NCBI GenBank assembly: GCA_016584495.1
Contig: WAID01000003.1
Coordinates: 3,224,001 to 3,288,000 of the forward strand
Source of the DNA: Celoporthe dispersa
Taxonomy: Eukaryota > Ascomycota > Sordariomycetes > Diaporthales > Cryphonectriaceae
Length of the DNA stretch: 64,000 nucleotides
Reading direction: 5' to 3'
The position numbers and the translations under genes are program-made. Below, piece after piece: positions 1 to 12,518 of this stretch (the stretch's first letter is position 1; each line of letters begins with the position of its first letter). Below the pieces are notes generated by a model, which saw only the letters and a program-made list of their open reading frames with translations, searched no databases and was not told the origin of the DNA.

Positions 1-717
1 GAGAAATAAATCTAATAAAAAAAAAGAGGGAAAAAAAACACAAAAAACCAGGACAAGTCAGCATTAGATGCCGTTGGCCTAAAGGCCAAAAGCTCACTAA
101 AGCGCCCTGTTTCTTCTCCCTCCCTCATTAGTTTCTCTTTCCTGCCTGGGCGGGTGAGATGAGAGCAGAGGTACCTCGCATAGATGTCCTAGCTCGGCTA
201 CGTGCATGTCCAGATATCAAAAACATGGGCTGTTTTTTTTTCTTTCTCTTAGGGAGGGGGGGAGGGCGGGGTTTAGGTGGGCGCTGGCTGTGCGGGGGAG
301 CTAACAAGAAGGAATGCATGGCATCGCATGCGCCTCTGGCTGGTCGATACGTGTATCTGGAAAAGGAGGTATTCCGCGAAAGAGGGTCCACTGGAACGAC
401 CTGCCATACAGATATACGTACAAATAAATACGGCTGCGGGTCATCTTAAACGCGTATGGAAAAAATAAAGTGAGCTTGCCTGCACGCTACGTCGTAGTCG
501 TGTAGGTGATATTGTGTGTGTACCGGTTGTATTATTGATGAGGAGAAGAGGGGGGGAGGGGAGGATTGGGGGCAGCGCAAGCGGTTCACGACTGCAACGG
601 TGAGGTAGGATTGTAAGTGAGGGGGTTACGTTTCAGGTTTCAAGGATCAATTCATCATTACAGAGCTTTTTTTTTTTCCTTCTTCTTTCTTGCCTTCTCT
701 CGCCGTTGTAGTACGCA

Positions 718-718
<1 letters not shown>

Positions 719-751
<33 letters not shown>

Positions 752-752
752 T
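719..752. repeat. Compound microsatellite (CT)8(GT)9
   Basis: Eight CT units run directly into nine GT units. It is one of several compound pyrimidine/GT microsatellites in the first kilobase and has no linked gene. Confidence 0.95.
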
Positions 753-996
753 CTCCTTGTTGCTCACCCCGTTCGTCCTCGTCTGAGCTTCTCCACACCA
801 GACACGTCTGGTATTTTCCTTTTGCCAAGATGGAGACTGTGCATTGGGTTCTCAGCCCGCTGGAAAGTCTCAATGCGGACCCGGGCTCGTTCTTGTCTGG
901 GGTTTTGGAATTAAACGCAAATCATCGAATCACACCCCGGTCTCTTCTTCCTCCCTTCCCTCTTTCTGATCGGAGAGGGAGAGGGAGGGGGAGGGA

Positions 997-1024
997 GTGT
1001 GTGTGTGTGTGTCTCTCTCTCTCT
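997..1024. repeat. Compound microsatellite (GT)n(CT)n
   Basis: A GT run passes into a CT run, the mirror order of the compound repeat 270 bp upstream. The preceding bases are purine-rich (GGGA repeats). Confidence 0.93.
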
Positions 1025-1670
1025 ACCTCTCTTTCTCCGTCCATGGCAAAACGCCGAAGCTGAAGAGCGGGCGGGTAGGACGAATATTACGCCGCCTTGC
1101 CTGCTGCGCCACCGCCTGTGTGAGAATTACTCTGAGACCCCGTATTTCCGGCTCTGCAATTCGTTTGAGCCAGGGCTTCGTTCCTCCTGCGAGCATCAGC
1201 ACCAGCACCAGAACCAGCTCTTCCCCCCCCCTCTCTCTCCCCCGTCTTTTCTCTTTCTTTCTCTCTGTCCCTCTCACCTTTTCTGTCTTTTGTCTCCCGC
1301 CTGCTGGTTGAGTTTAGTAAGACTGTACCATAGTAGCAGTGGTGTGGTGTGGGTGGGGCACGAAAGGATACCGCCGGGCCACATCCTCCCACCCACCCTT
1401 GCATGCCAGCCAGCCTGCAGTCTTCCTTTTGGGTCGGTGGAGAACCTAGCCTGTAGATATGCATGCATGCACGCCGCCCATTAGTGAAAGGGCAACCGCA
1501 TGCGAGCTTGGTACAAAATAAGTATGGTAAAGTACATGGACAGGGACGCTGCCAGCGGGGAGAGGCGGGTATGTACGTCCTATTCGTACCTGCTGGGGGG
1601 GGTTGATGGGGGAGGAGAGGAGGGGATACACATTCGATTTTTGGGGGTGGGTTTTTTCTTCTTTGTATGT

Positions 1671-1688
1671 GTGCATGCATGCATGCAC
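1671..1688. repeat. Perfect 18-bp palindrome of ATGC units
   Basis: GTGCATGCATGCATGCAC equals its own reverse complement. Shorter GCATGCATGC elements occur near 1459 and 5895. It is most likely a tetranucleotide repeat rather than a protein site. Confidence 0.85.
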
Positions 1689-2156
1689 CCAATATCTGAG
1701 AATCCTACTGTGATGGGCGGCTGGTCCTGTACATAGCCTGTAGTCTACATGCACGTGTGTGCGTTGGCGGAGTGGGTGGCGGCAAAGGCCCCCGCCCCTG
1801 GTATTATATACTATTGTACATGCTCTGCTGTTGGGGTTGTGAGAGCTACAGTAGGTACTTAAAAAAAAAAATAATTGCAGCAGGCGGTAAACAGGAACGA
1901 GACGGGGTTAGAGGGCGGACGGGAACTTGTGTTGGGTGGGCATCCTGCAGCCACACAGGTAGTAGGAGGCCAAAGAGGGTGAGAGAACCGCGGTGCATCA
2001 GGGCACCAGGGTCTTGTTTGTTCCATCGGCGATATTTCGCGTGGTCTGCGGAGAATGGGATGTGCCATGGTACGCATCAATCACTAAAGACGAACTCCGT
2101 GCTTGCTGCTACTAATCGGAGGACAGAGAGAACAACGGGACCCAAAAAAGATAATT

Positions 2157-2193
2157 AAAAAAGAAAGAAAGAAAGAAAGAAAGAAAGGAAGAA
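2157..2193. repeat. (AAAG)n tetranucleotide microsatellite
   Basis: About seven AAAG units, degenerating into GGAAGAAAAG at the right end. No associated gene. Confidence 0.93.
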
Positions 2194-2799
2194 AAGAGTG
2201 GCTCGCCCTTTCGCGCAGGACAAGCGGAGGGGTGGGAGGGGCCACCCCTCCGAGAATGGAGCGACCTCGGCGCCGAAAAAGATACTGCATACTACCATGG
2301 TGCATACATGCTATGGATAGTGAACGTCATGGACCCAATGACCGGCCGTCCCTTCTCTCTTTCGGCCTGCCTTGCTTATCCGAGGACAAGAGAAAGGCGC
2401 ATGTCAGACGACATCTGCAGTGTATCTTTGCCTACTTTATATGGTGGTACGACAGGTAATGGTGGGAACAGGACCAGAGACAGGCTGCATGATCACAGGC
2501 ATACACGCAGAGAGAGAGAGAGAGAGAGGAAGAGGGGGCAGGCTGTAGTAATATGCGAGGGGTGTTCAATTCATTTCATTTCGAGCATTTGTTGTATAGG
2601 GGCCCCCGACCCGGTTTCAGTGCGCATCGGCTGTCTTCTGTTGAACCGGGGTCGCAAGCACAGGTCAATAATAAAGAATCGTGAGGAGTTGGCCCCGTCC
2701 TCTTTAGTCGTACACGCACCAGAGACGGTCAGACCTCTAGGTCGTCGTCTCTCCATTCATCCTTTCCCTGGAATGCAATCATGACCCGCCATCGACCAC

Positions 2800-2825
2800 A
2801 AAAAAAAAAAAAAAAAAAAAAAAAA
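2800..2825. repeat. Poly-A run of 26
   Basis: Twenty-six consecutive A on the plus strand, about 250 bp downstream of the minus-strand Zn2Cys6 gene's stop. No long open frame upstream of it suggests retrotransposition. Confidence 0.95.
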
Positions 2826-3075
2826 GCGAACGAAAAAGTAAAAATCAAAGCTCTTGAGACGCCGTGCAGTGAAACGTTGAGAAATCACCATGATCTTTGC
2901 AACGCCCTCTCCATGTCGTGCAGAGAAATCCCGACCCAACATTCATTAAAAGGCCAGCCCAACCATCATGACGAATGGATCCTCTGTGCCTGCCCAGCGT
3001 GGCCAGCCACCACATAGTGATTGTTTTGATTGATCGGCGGTGGGACTCCGCCCGTCTGTCCTGCCCAGCCGTCAA

Positions 3076-4522
3076 TCACAGTCGCATCGAGTCGGCGTCG
3101 AACCCAGAGTAGATCATCGGATCGCCCATGCCCATCATCACCTCGGGGTTCGGACAGCTCAGCACATGTGGCTTGATAGTGCCGAACTCGGACTCCAGGA
3201 GTCCTTGGTTCAGCATGTCCATGCCCGCAAAGGAGCCCGCCGATTGTATAAACTGGGGTGGGGTGTTGCTGAAGGCCATCGCGGACGGCCTCATCCACGG
3301 CGCAAATGTCGGCGGGATGGGGTTCGTGGGCGAGGTGGCGCTCGGGAGGCCCTCGGACGGCGGCGCCGAGTAGCTGTCGAACGAGTCGTACGTGAGGCTA
3401 GCCGGGCTCAGCGTCATGGTGCTGCTGCTCGCCCGACCGCCACCAAAGGCAGCCTTGCGGTAGTCTTCAAAGTCGGAATGGTCTGCTTCGGACGAGCTGC
3501 TCCGGTCAGATCTTGACGAGCCCGTCGTCACCGCGGCCTGGTGCTGGAGCTGGTGCCGCTGTCCCATCGGTACTGCCGCTGTTGCATCCTCCTGCTGCTG
3601 TTGGGCTTCGAGCTGCGAGGCCAGGTCCGCCAGCCCCTGCTCGTCCTCGGGGAAGACAGAGTGGACGGGGAGGTCGACGTCGCTGTTGGGTCGTATGCAG
3701 CCCAGCTTCTGGGCGATGTTGTGTATCACGGGCTGTCCGCGGTCGTTGAGGTCTGGCTCTCCGAGGTCCCACTGCTGGCCGTTGCGGACCATCGAGTAGA
3801 GCTTCTGCACGGTGGCGATGAGGGCAAACTGGGTATTCTCCAGGACCTCGGCGTATCTATAGAAGTATTCACATGTGAGACGGTGTGTTGGTGATTTACA
3901 GTGGCGGAAGGAGAAGGCAGGACATGTAGAAGCAGAAGTGGTGGTAGTATATATAAAAAGAAAAAAGAAGAAGAAAAAAAAGAAAGAATGGTAGCAGGGA
4001 CTAGTAGCGTACCCTCTGGGTAATTGCTTGAACTCCGTCTTCTTCCTCACGCCTGCCGTGCAGACGAGGCCGTCGTCCTTACACCTCTTGCAAGGAAACT
4101 CTCCATCGCACTAGAGATGGTGGTAAATAACCCAAGTCAGCAGGTCAGTTCACAGTCAGGTCAGTCATGAATGTCTGCCCACGCCAGGGCAGATGGACGC
4201 TGACTCAGGGGACACAACCAGAACGGTCGCCGACTGGTCGCCGACTTTGCATTCTCACCTTTGTCTTCTTCATCCGGCACCTCTCGCATGCCTTCCAAAC
4301 CCTCTTATGTCTGCTGTCGGCGACTGAGGAAAGTGCTGCAGAATGGCTATCTGTCGGCGACATGGGCGAGTGCAGGTGTGAGTGGGCGGCGGTAGCAGTA
4401 CCCGCTGCCCGTTTCGAGGTGCGGTGTGCGGGCTTGGTCGACTTGGCGCTGGAGCTGTTGCGCTTCACCGTCTGCACCCTGATGTGCTCCTCCGTTGGAG
4501 GACTGGGTAGGCTGCGTTCCAT
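3076..4522 (-). CDS. FCR1-like Zn2Cys6 transcription factor
   Basis: Fungal nuclear DNA-binding regulator of the type annotated as fluconazole resistance protein 1 (FCR1-like). Model on the minus strand: exons 4522-4259, 4110-4013 and 3856-3076, 380 residues. The first intron (148 bp) opens GTGAG and ends CTAG; the second (156 bp) opens GTACGC and ends TATAG. Joining exons 1 and 2 restores a complete binuclear zinc cluster with spacing C-x2-C-x6-C-x5-C-x2-C-x6-C, beginning CERCRMKKTKCDGEFPCKRC at about residue 79. It is followed by the conserved stretch around VLENTQFALIATVQKLY. The N-terminus is Ser/Thr/Lys-rich, and the C-terminal half is Gln/Ser-rich and probably activating. The open frame runs upstream to 5149, but ATG 4522 is the first Met that leads into the conserved cluster with normal spacing. 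Targets cannot be inferred from sequence. Confidence 0.88.
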
Positions 4523-5086
4523 GGCTGGCTGATTTTTGGTCTGTTGGTTTAGGGTGATTGATCTCCTACGCAAGAATTGGTCACAGCTGGATGATCCGTG
4601 GAACGAATTTCCGGACTGACGGGGTGGGTTGCGACCGTCAGGGCGAAGAAAAATCCGTGTGTAAGTTGAGATAATGTGGGTGGTGGGGGAGGGGGGGCGC
4701 GATATGTAAGCCGCTGGCTGTCCCAGGTATAGAGTGTTGTAAAGCTGGCTTCCGAGGGAGGAGCAGCAGCAGGTGGATGGTGTGTATTGTAAGTGTGTTG
4801 GGGTAGTGAGGTCGTGAGTATCTGATGGGTGGAGGAGGACGAGGAGGCAAGTGAGAACGATGACTCGGGTGGAAAGGTTCAAGAGGTTGAGAGGAGAGAA
4901 ATTAATAATGACGAGGAGGGAGAGAGGAAAAAGGAAAAAGTCCAGAAGAACAAGAAGAGGTGCAGGAAGCTGTTGAAGGGCGCTGGGGATTATGTGATAT
5001 GTAATAGATTCACAGGGCCCAGAGCTGCGGGCGGTAATTATGATGCTAGAAATGTCCGCTGCACTGAACCGGTTACCGTTCGCGAA

Positions 5087-5107
5087 AGAGAGAGAGAGAG
5101 AGAGAGA
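5087..5107. repeat. (AG)n microsatellite
   Basis: Ten AG units followed by ACCAG and a short poly-A, upstream of the minus-strand Zn2Cys6 gene. Confidence 0.93.
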
Positions 5108-7023
5108 CCAGAAAAAAAAAAGGGCCCTTACGAGACCGTTTCGAACCACGACTACCCCTGCAGAGCGATGCGCTGAATAAACTTCCCTGCCATAGTCACC
5201 GTATCAGCGCATGTACTATGCGTGTACTGTAGTAGATTTCCCAGGCTGATGGGTGGTGCCTTTCTTTTTTTTTTTTTTTCGGGCTGGGACTAGGCTGCCA
5301 GCGTGGGTGGATACTTTTACTTGGCCCAGCAGGAGGTAGTTTGTTGTGCTCCGTTACCGTAAAGTCCTGGCGGGCGGGCGTAACGGTCGGCCAGATGATA
5401 TGTCCGAAGAGGCGGATGGATGGGGGTGCTCTTAAGAGCCATGCCGCGGACGTTGGTGCTCAGAAGTCGCCTGTGGTAGCTGGTAGGTCCCTCCTCTTCT
5501 TCCTCTCTCTCTCTCTTTCCGCTGAGGTTGTGTTATGTGTCCTGCCCCCCCCCTTCCACAGGCCCCCCTCGTCTCCCATTTTAGCACAGCACTGAGGTGG
5601 TATCCTGCTCAGCGACTGTCGCCTGTTTCCGGAAAGGATAGGGTCGCCACGGGTCCTCGGGCTTTGGCAGTCGACCGCCTGGCACCTGATGATTCGTTGT
5701 TGATGCTGGGTTTTGCCCTGAGGCAATTAATTCTCCTTCCTCTGCTGTGAGGATACCCCCTGGGCGTAACTCCCGCCCCCAGCAGGATTGGAAATGGTGT
5801 CTTCTCTCGAGAGGATGTGTCGGCCTTGCGAGGTTGCACCAAGACCCCGGTCGGGTGGTATAGTGAGCGAGGCCGGACAGGTCTGCCTCACCATGCATAC
5901 GCATGCATGCATACACACCGTACACACACCCAAGGTCTTGGGCTGTCTTGGTTCCTGGGCAGCGAGCTGGGGTAGAAGGGTCTCGCCCTGTGCCATGTGA
6001 TGGCCTAGTGGCAACCCAGAGTTTGGTGGTGTAGGGATCTGGAGGTGGTGAATAAACTCTACATCAGGCGATGGAGCGAAGCGTTATGCTTTCCTCCCAA
6101 GGTGGCCGTCCAAAATGGTGATAGACACACCTCTCTGCGCGGGTTGCCAAGACGCTCTACTTGGGGTCTGAACACCGCCAAGTCCAGCATCCTGTTGCTG
6201 TGGCGCGCCCTCGCTCTTGGGTGTGTTGATGAGCCACAGCCGCGTCGTGTTCGTACACGGCAGAAGAAAAGAAAAAGAAAAAAAGCATAACGTCAGACGA
6301 CGTCCTCATCCCTAACTGTTATGGTACCATCCCGCTCAGTGCCCAGGTGCGGGCTCCCAATTTGTGCGCAGGCAGGAGCAGCCCAGCCCTGGGAGTCTGG
6401 AGGAAGTAGCACGCCTTCCTCTACAGGGCAATCAATGCAAGAATGGAAGGAGCCCCCTGGACGAGATCTCGAGATACCACGCAGCTACCTCGAGGGTACT
6501 TCGGTCCCTTGTGAGTAACTAAGCGGCTCCCGGGTCTCTGAGTAAGCCCTGCAGCAAGCCCAGGTCACAGACAGAGGGCCAAGCCAAATTGCACGGCAGC
6601 GCCAAAGAGAGAGACGCAACCCAGAGCTGCAGCGGCTCGCATAGCTCGCCTTGCTTCCGATTGGGCGCTGTCCACGGGAGGGGTGGTCCGCAACACACCC
6701 CCCCCCAGCAGGCCCTAAAAACGAAAGAGAAAGAAAAGGGTGAAAAGAAGAAGGGAAAAAAAGTCTCCGAAGTCCAGCTGCTCAGCCAGCCAGTTGGTAT
6801 TCCACACGCAGGGTCGGCCTTGAGCCCAGCCCAGCGCAGCTCGCTCTCTGAACGGAGTGGCCCGGGGCTAGGACGAAACCTTCCTCAGTTGATAAGGCTA
6901 CCGCTGCTACCAGTACGCTTTGCTAGCTCGTCTTAGCTGACTCTGGCGCAAGACCCTCATCCTTTTGTCTCCCTCCCCAGAGCTATTCTGGCTTCTGCTC
7001 CGGGCATCGAGAGAGAAGGAGAG

Positions 7024-7026
<3 letters not shown>

Positions 7027-7054
<28 letters not shown>
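7027..7054. repeat. (GA)n microsatellite
   Basis: About fourteen GA units preceded by an imperfect GAGAGAAGGAGAGC run. No gene nearby. Confidence 0.93.
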
Positions 7055-7057
<3 letters not shown>

Positions 7058-7369
7058 GCCTGACTATGGCTCCCTCTCGGGCTCGGACCAACATGACATC
7101 AGCAGTGGTGGTGATCAGTGGATCGATCTAGCCCACCCGCGAAGGCTCGTCATGCAGCCAGTGGACGAGCGAGAACCTTGGCCTCGATTGGGCTTCGATC
7201 CCAAGAAATGATAGACTTAAAAAGCCTCTATAGCCGTGCGCTGGGTCCCCCAGGGCGTATGGCACACAGCACGCCCAGGCGGCTCGAAAGCTTGAGTGGG
7301 CGGGTGAGGATCATAATTTGTCACCGCAGCTGCTCGGCCCCAGGAGTTAAAACGGGGGGAAGAGGACAC

Positions 7370-7417
7370 GGACCTGGGGACAGGACCTGGGACCTGGGAC
7401 CTGGGACTTGGGACAGG
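7370..7417. repeat. 7-bp tandem repeat GGACCTG
   Basis: Three perfect copies and one near-perfect copy of GGACCTG lie from 7383 to 7410, flanked by further diverged copies (GGACCTGGGGACA and GGACAGG). Confidence 0.9.
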
Positions 7418-10400
7418 AGGGGGTCTACGCAAGACGAGCGTGGGCATGCTATAGCACCGCAGTGCTATGATAGTAGGGCTGACAGGAGAGAGAGAGACGG
7501 ATCGACAGGACAAGTATGTAAGGCGTCCGCTCGTTGCTCTTTGTTCTCAGTCTCAGATGCCGGATCAGGCAATCCCTGCCTCCCAGCTCAAACCCCTCAA
7601 GCATCAGGCGGCTGACGTTGGCAGTTTCCTGCTTGGTTGGTAAGGCGAGGTCGCATTAGAAATCCACAGCTGTGAATCCCCGCTTGCTTACAGAGCCGTC
7701 TCAGCCCTTGGCATGGACCTCGCCGGCGGCTTTGAGTCACACCGGCATTTGCAATGAGTTCCTCTTTTTATCTCTCTGTCTTTTTTTTTTTTTTTGGTCT
7801 TGTCCACCCTCTTCTTCTTGTGACCCCAATTTTTTTTTTTTTTTCCTTTTTCAAAAGGGGGCGGGGGTCTTGGGTGTCATTCGGATGAACTGATATATGG
7901 TCTGTTGCACGTAAGGTTTTGGTTGTGTTCAGCAAAGGAGTCCGTTCCATCTGAGCACAGCCATCCATCCAGAACCAAAGTCCAGGACTTGCATTGAATG
8001 GCTATCCTCAGCAGTGAGACTGCTAGCCTTCACTGTGCCACATGCTATGATTACATAGTACCTCGCCATCATGCTTCGAGCTTTGAGCTTCAGGTGGGTC
8101 GATGCGGTCCCCGCAGGAGAGGAGGAGGAAAAAAGAAAAAGAAAAAAAATGAACGGGATCAAAGTACCTGGAAACGGAGTAGGAAGATACTGAATCCGTC
8201 CAAGTCCGTTTCACTGGCGAGACACCCTAAGCGTCACCGGCGCCGAATCGGTGCCGATCCTGGAAAGGTCATAGTTCAAGTCTGGTTATGGAGTGTTGTA
8301 GTCGGCAATGCAGCCAGAGTCACCTCTCCCTCCTGTGTCTCTCGTCTCGTGCCCGCCTGCCTATACCATGGTGGCTTGGTGACTAGATTGTTCGAGTGGC
8401 AGGACCTCAAGTGAGGCCTTCCACACGCGTCATGCTAGGCTTTACACATTATTGATTCATCTGCCAGGAGGAATTGGCCAAGGAATGGATTCCCTGCCGT
8501 CTCGGCGCCCGGGTCCGCTCCGGATCCCAACTCGGGCCTCGCGATTACGTCCGGACGGCGAGGTTCACCATCAGGGGGGAGAGGTCACCCCCCTAAAAAA
8601 AAATCGATCCCTTCTAATATGCCCACTCTTTCCTTCGCAGCATTCTCCTCCTGCGCTCTGTTTGCGGCAATTCCCGTTTCTCCCCGATCCTTGACCCTTA
8701 GAGAAGACCACGCGACAGATTTAGACTTGCGGCACTTCGGCAGTAAAACTGTGGAATCATATCGTCGCACGGGTAAGGCGGGCGCACCCATTGAGGAGGG
8801 CCCTGATTCTCTTGGAGATAATTGCCTCACATGTACGTACCTAGCAGTATTAAGGCAGTTACTATGGGGTCTCGCGACTGGGATGAGCCGCTATCTGCTC
8901 ATGATACATAGCCTAGTGAGGCTCTACATGATCTGATCTGGCATGATGGAGAACGACTATGTTCGCTAGCCTCTCGTAGACGGCCGGACGCCCTCGGGGA
9001 TTTCACCACCCATTATCGACGTCATCACCGCCTACGGATCCAAACATGCCAAGTCGAGTCATGAGCAAGGGCGCATCATCAACAGAAAAACAGTCTCGAC
9101 ATCCTCAGGACGCTCCCTCCCGAGGTTCGAGTCCAGATCCGACACAGGGACAGATACATAGTAGCGACGCCAGCGGACCTTTCCGACCTGAATGCCTGCA
9201 CGGATATCTCTGTGGGCCGTCTCAGAGAAGCATCCGGTTGAGCCTCTGGAAGCACTACTAACTACGTAATGGTGGTCATGGACTCCGAATTTCAAGTCGC
9301 TAAAGTTTTGCTGAAAGCAGCCCCCTCCCCCCTCCCAAGCAAGGTGATGTCTACACCATCCGCCCCATCTGGGTTGATAGGAGCACCTCTGGGTTGAAGG
9401 TTTCGACCCACACACCAAGGGCCCTATCTGCAGCTGACAGCGATCGTCAACAGGGTGGGCTCTCCCGTTCCCATCAGGGTACCTACATTGCAGTGGGCCG
9501 TTGCCTCTGTGTAGTGGTATTGAACTTTGCTCAAATAATTTTCTGTTCTGTCTCGTTGGCCTGTTAGCCAACTGGTCGAGCCTGGCATTTTGAACGAGTG
9601 CTACGCAAAAAAAATAGTGAAGACTGTGTACTGCACATGCAGTGAGAAGACATCGCCGTCATTAGGAGCTACCCAATCGCAAGGCCTTCGAGCTGCGGTG
9701 GAAAATTCTCGCCCCCAAAAGCTCAGCTGGAAAACACACTGCGAGGGCATCCCCGAATTGCGTCACTTTGCAGCCTCTAAACCATCTGCATTGACCTCCG
9801 GCTTCCACCTGTATACTTGAGCAGACAGGTGGACCTATGGTAGTTCAGACCAGAAACTAGGTTACTGATATACTACGTAGTAGGGATGGAGGGAAGATGT
9901 TTCCCCCGTGCGACAGGATTCTGTACACTCTAAAGTTAAAGCATAGTTGGTTTCTCGTAGTAATGTCTAAAATCTCGCATCGCTCTTTGGTCCCTCTTCT
10001 CGTCTACTCGGTGGATCTCGCAACATGCCGGTCTAGACCCGAATCCTGCCCTGCCCTGGAGAGAACCGCGGTGGAGAAGATGCATGAATAAGTTCTTAGA
10101 CACAATGCAACGTGTGTAGAGGGTCCCAACGAAGAAGAAGAAAATAAAGTTATGTGGGATCGTCGTTCAGGAGTCAAGGCTCGGGTCGTGAGACCCACCG
10201 GGCAGCGACGCGAAGGTAGACGCGAGGGCGACAACTCGCGCGCGCGCGCGATATAATAATATGCAAATACAGGTGATGCCACCGCGCCCATTATTTGGGC
10301 TTCAACAGCGGTGATGTGTCGGCATCCTCTGGAGTCGAGAGCTAGGGAGATCTTTATTGGCTAGGACTTTCTTGGGTATTGCAATGTGGACATCGCTCTT

Positions 10401-11686
10401 TTGCGCCGCGCTTCATCGGTGTATATGTCGCGATTGTCACCATCGAAGCCGACTACCACGACGGTCTGGAAGACTGGGTCTCCGGAGTCGGGGCCTCCAG
10501 TACCGGAACTGTGAGTTGATTCCCAGTATGACAGGTGTCGAGAGGCGATAATGTGATCGGTCAAGACTTTGAGGTGGTGGGCTGGGATCTGGACGGTGGC
10601 ATTTTACTGGCCGTGTGTGTTTGGGTTGGCACAATGTGAACTTGCATGAGCCAAAGCGCGAACCTGATCTTGCTTACATGCGCGGCATCGCATCCTCGAA
10701 TCACCTCATTGCGAAGGCTATAGAACTATACAAATTTGTACAAATGAGCCTCCTTGGCAATAAGAATAGATGGCAGACTGGTCCGCAGTAGGTAGTAATA
10801 GTGACAGACAGTCTGGGGTGCTTTTCCTCTGTCCACAACGACATAAGATATAATGAACGAAGATTGTTCAGTTGCAATGCAGAGCTTCCAGTGACCTCCT
10901 CGCCCATACTGGCGTACCCAAGCCCTCGGGATGTGAGTCTTGTGCACCAGGTCGTACATCCCTCCATGACTATGGTGCAAATAAGATGCGGCCATTGGTC
11001 AGCTAATAAGGCTGAAAGACCGAAATAACCAGGTATCTTTGGGAAATAGACACGCAAGTACACATGTATGCATTCGTCTTATTGAAATGTATTAGTGCCT
11101 ACTGCACACGCGGCTCATAGTTGAGGTATCGGTCTTGACATCTGAGGCTCTAGACCCTAGCCTATAGAACGACTGGCCCTCTGAATGTATCCTACAACAA
11201 GACTGATTGGAAGCGCCATCATTCCGGTTAAGTGTCAAGCATGCGATTCTCTACATGAATCTACAATCTGAAAGGCATTGGACTTCCCCATCAGCCCCCG
11301 TTTAGGCACTTATTAGTCGACATTTCTGAGACTGGTAGGCTGTTATGGGTAAGTGTCTAAGCTATCTTAATATTGTACTAAGTAGTTAGACTACTAGAGC
11401 GTAAAGTAGTTTGCTTGTAAGTGCTCTTGATGCTGAAAAAGAGTGGGAAGGCAAGAAGTCCAGGTGTTCTGTAGCATCCGACAGCCATTTAGACTGTTCA
11501 CGCATTCCTTATCACTCGGAGTGGCTACTCCCGTGAGCTGCCACATATTTTCCCACTCTTGATTAACACATCTTTCTTAAAACCTTGGGATACTATTGCA
11601 TAGCAGAGTTCCTCAGGGGACTGTGTGGAATTTATACAAAAAGTGAAGAGAGATCAAAAACAGGAAGTGATTTCCGAAAAGGAGCC

Positions 11687-11691
11687 AAAAA
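11687..11691 (-). terminator. RNA polymerase III terminator (T5)
   Basis: Five T on the minus strand, 13 nt past the 3' end of the tRNA-Arg gene; the usual Pol III termination signal. Confidence 0.75.
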
Positions 11692-11703
11692 GAGGGAATT
11701 AAA

Positions 11704-11775
11704 TGATCCGTGCAGGGATCGAACCTGCAATCTCCTGATTCGTAGTCAGACGCCTTGCCATTGGGCCAACGGACC
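11704..11775 (-). tRNA. tRNA-Arg (anticodon ACG)
   Basis: The minus strand folds as a cloverleaf. The acceptor stem pairs GGTCCGT with ACGGATC (one G-U pair) and is followed by discriminator A. The D arm is GCC/GGC, and the anticodon stem is TCTGA/TCAGG around loop CTACGAA, which gives anticodon ACG. The T arm is GCAGG-TTCGATC-CCTGC. Internal A-box (TGGCCCAATGG) and B-box (GGTTCGATCCC) promoters are present, and a T5 terminator follows. There is no intron and CCA is not encoded, as expected for a nuclear gene. A34 would be read as inosine, decoding CGU/CGC/CGA. Confidence 0.95.
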
Positions 11776-12518
11776 TTTGATGATTGATACATGGACGTCG
11801 ACTCAGGCTTATTATATTGCTAGCCTAATTTGGTCCTATTCTTACAACACGCATACATTAGTAGCCTCTGATGTGTTCCCATGCACAAATTCATGTGATC
11901 GATTCTGTGTTCATTAAATTGATTGGAATAGTATTGTATCAAGGTATTCCAAGAGCCTCTCCTGGAGAAGCTCCGGCAATTATAGTATACATTCAATGCC
12001 TGAGGGTGCACCTGGTGATACCCTCTGCCATCCCGAGCTACTAGATTAAGGCGAGAAGACCTGGATATTCTGGCAAGATCCGCATCGATCGCGAAGCCCC
12101 ATCCATGATTACAAGAAGAAAAGTTTACAAGACGTCTATAGTTGCTAGAAATGTAACTATCACGTTCAAGAGCGGACCTTGCTGTGCTATCAAAATCACA
12201 TGCTTAGCCAGACCTACTCTAGTTCTGTATTTGCTAACACAATATTCCTACACTTCAGCCACACATTTCTTGTCTTGCTCATGCATGTCTCACTTGCATG
12301 GACCCTTCAATATCATGCCACCTACTGACTGACAAAGCGTGACATGGCTACGAGGGAAAGAGCTCTACCTAAGCGAGCTTTTGTTGAACACGCCCTTGAA
12401 GCGGCGGGGCCATAGCGAAACAAACGCATTCGTTTTCCGTAGAATATTGTCATTAGCATATTAAAATGATACCCAAGTAGCCCATAATAAGTTCTAAGGT
12501 GCCCAAGGTCCCCCTCCT

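Larger units (their letters stand above)
1..3075. other. Gene-poor stretch with microsatellites
   Basis: No open frame here has coding character; those present follow purine/pyrimidine tracts and simple repeats such as CT/GT, AAAG and a 26-base poly-A. The right end lies directly downstream of the minus-strand Zn2Cys6 gene and probably includes its 3' UTR. I see no transposon, tRNA or conserved protein. Confidence 0.6.
4523..12518. other. 8-kb gene-poor region; only a tRNA recognised
   Basis: Apart from the tRNA-Arg gene I find no conserved protein in either strand. The open frames (for example 9059-9571 minus) are compositionally arbitrary. The region begins with the 5' leader of the Zn2Cys6 gene, carries GA microsatellites and a 7-bp tandem repeat, and becomes more AT-rich from about 10.7 to 12.5 kb around the tRNA. 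It may hold untranslated transcripts or heavily decayed transposons, but nothing is recognisable. Confidence 0.55.

Noticed and set aside
9059..9571. 170-codon open frame on the minus strand in the gene-poor region
   Set aside because: No recognisable domain, arbitrary composition (many Cys, His, Trp and Arg) and no splice or promoter context; likely a chance frame.
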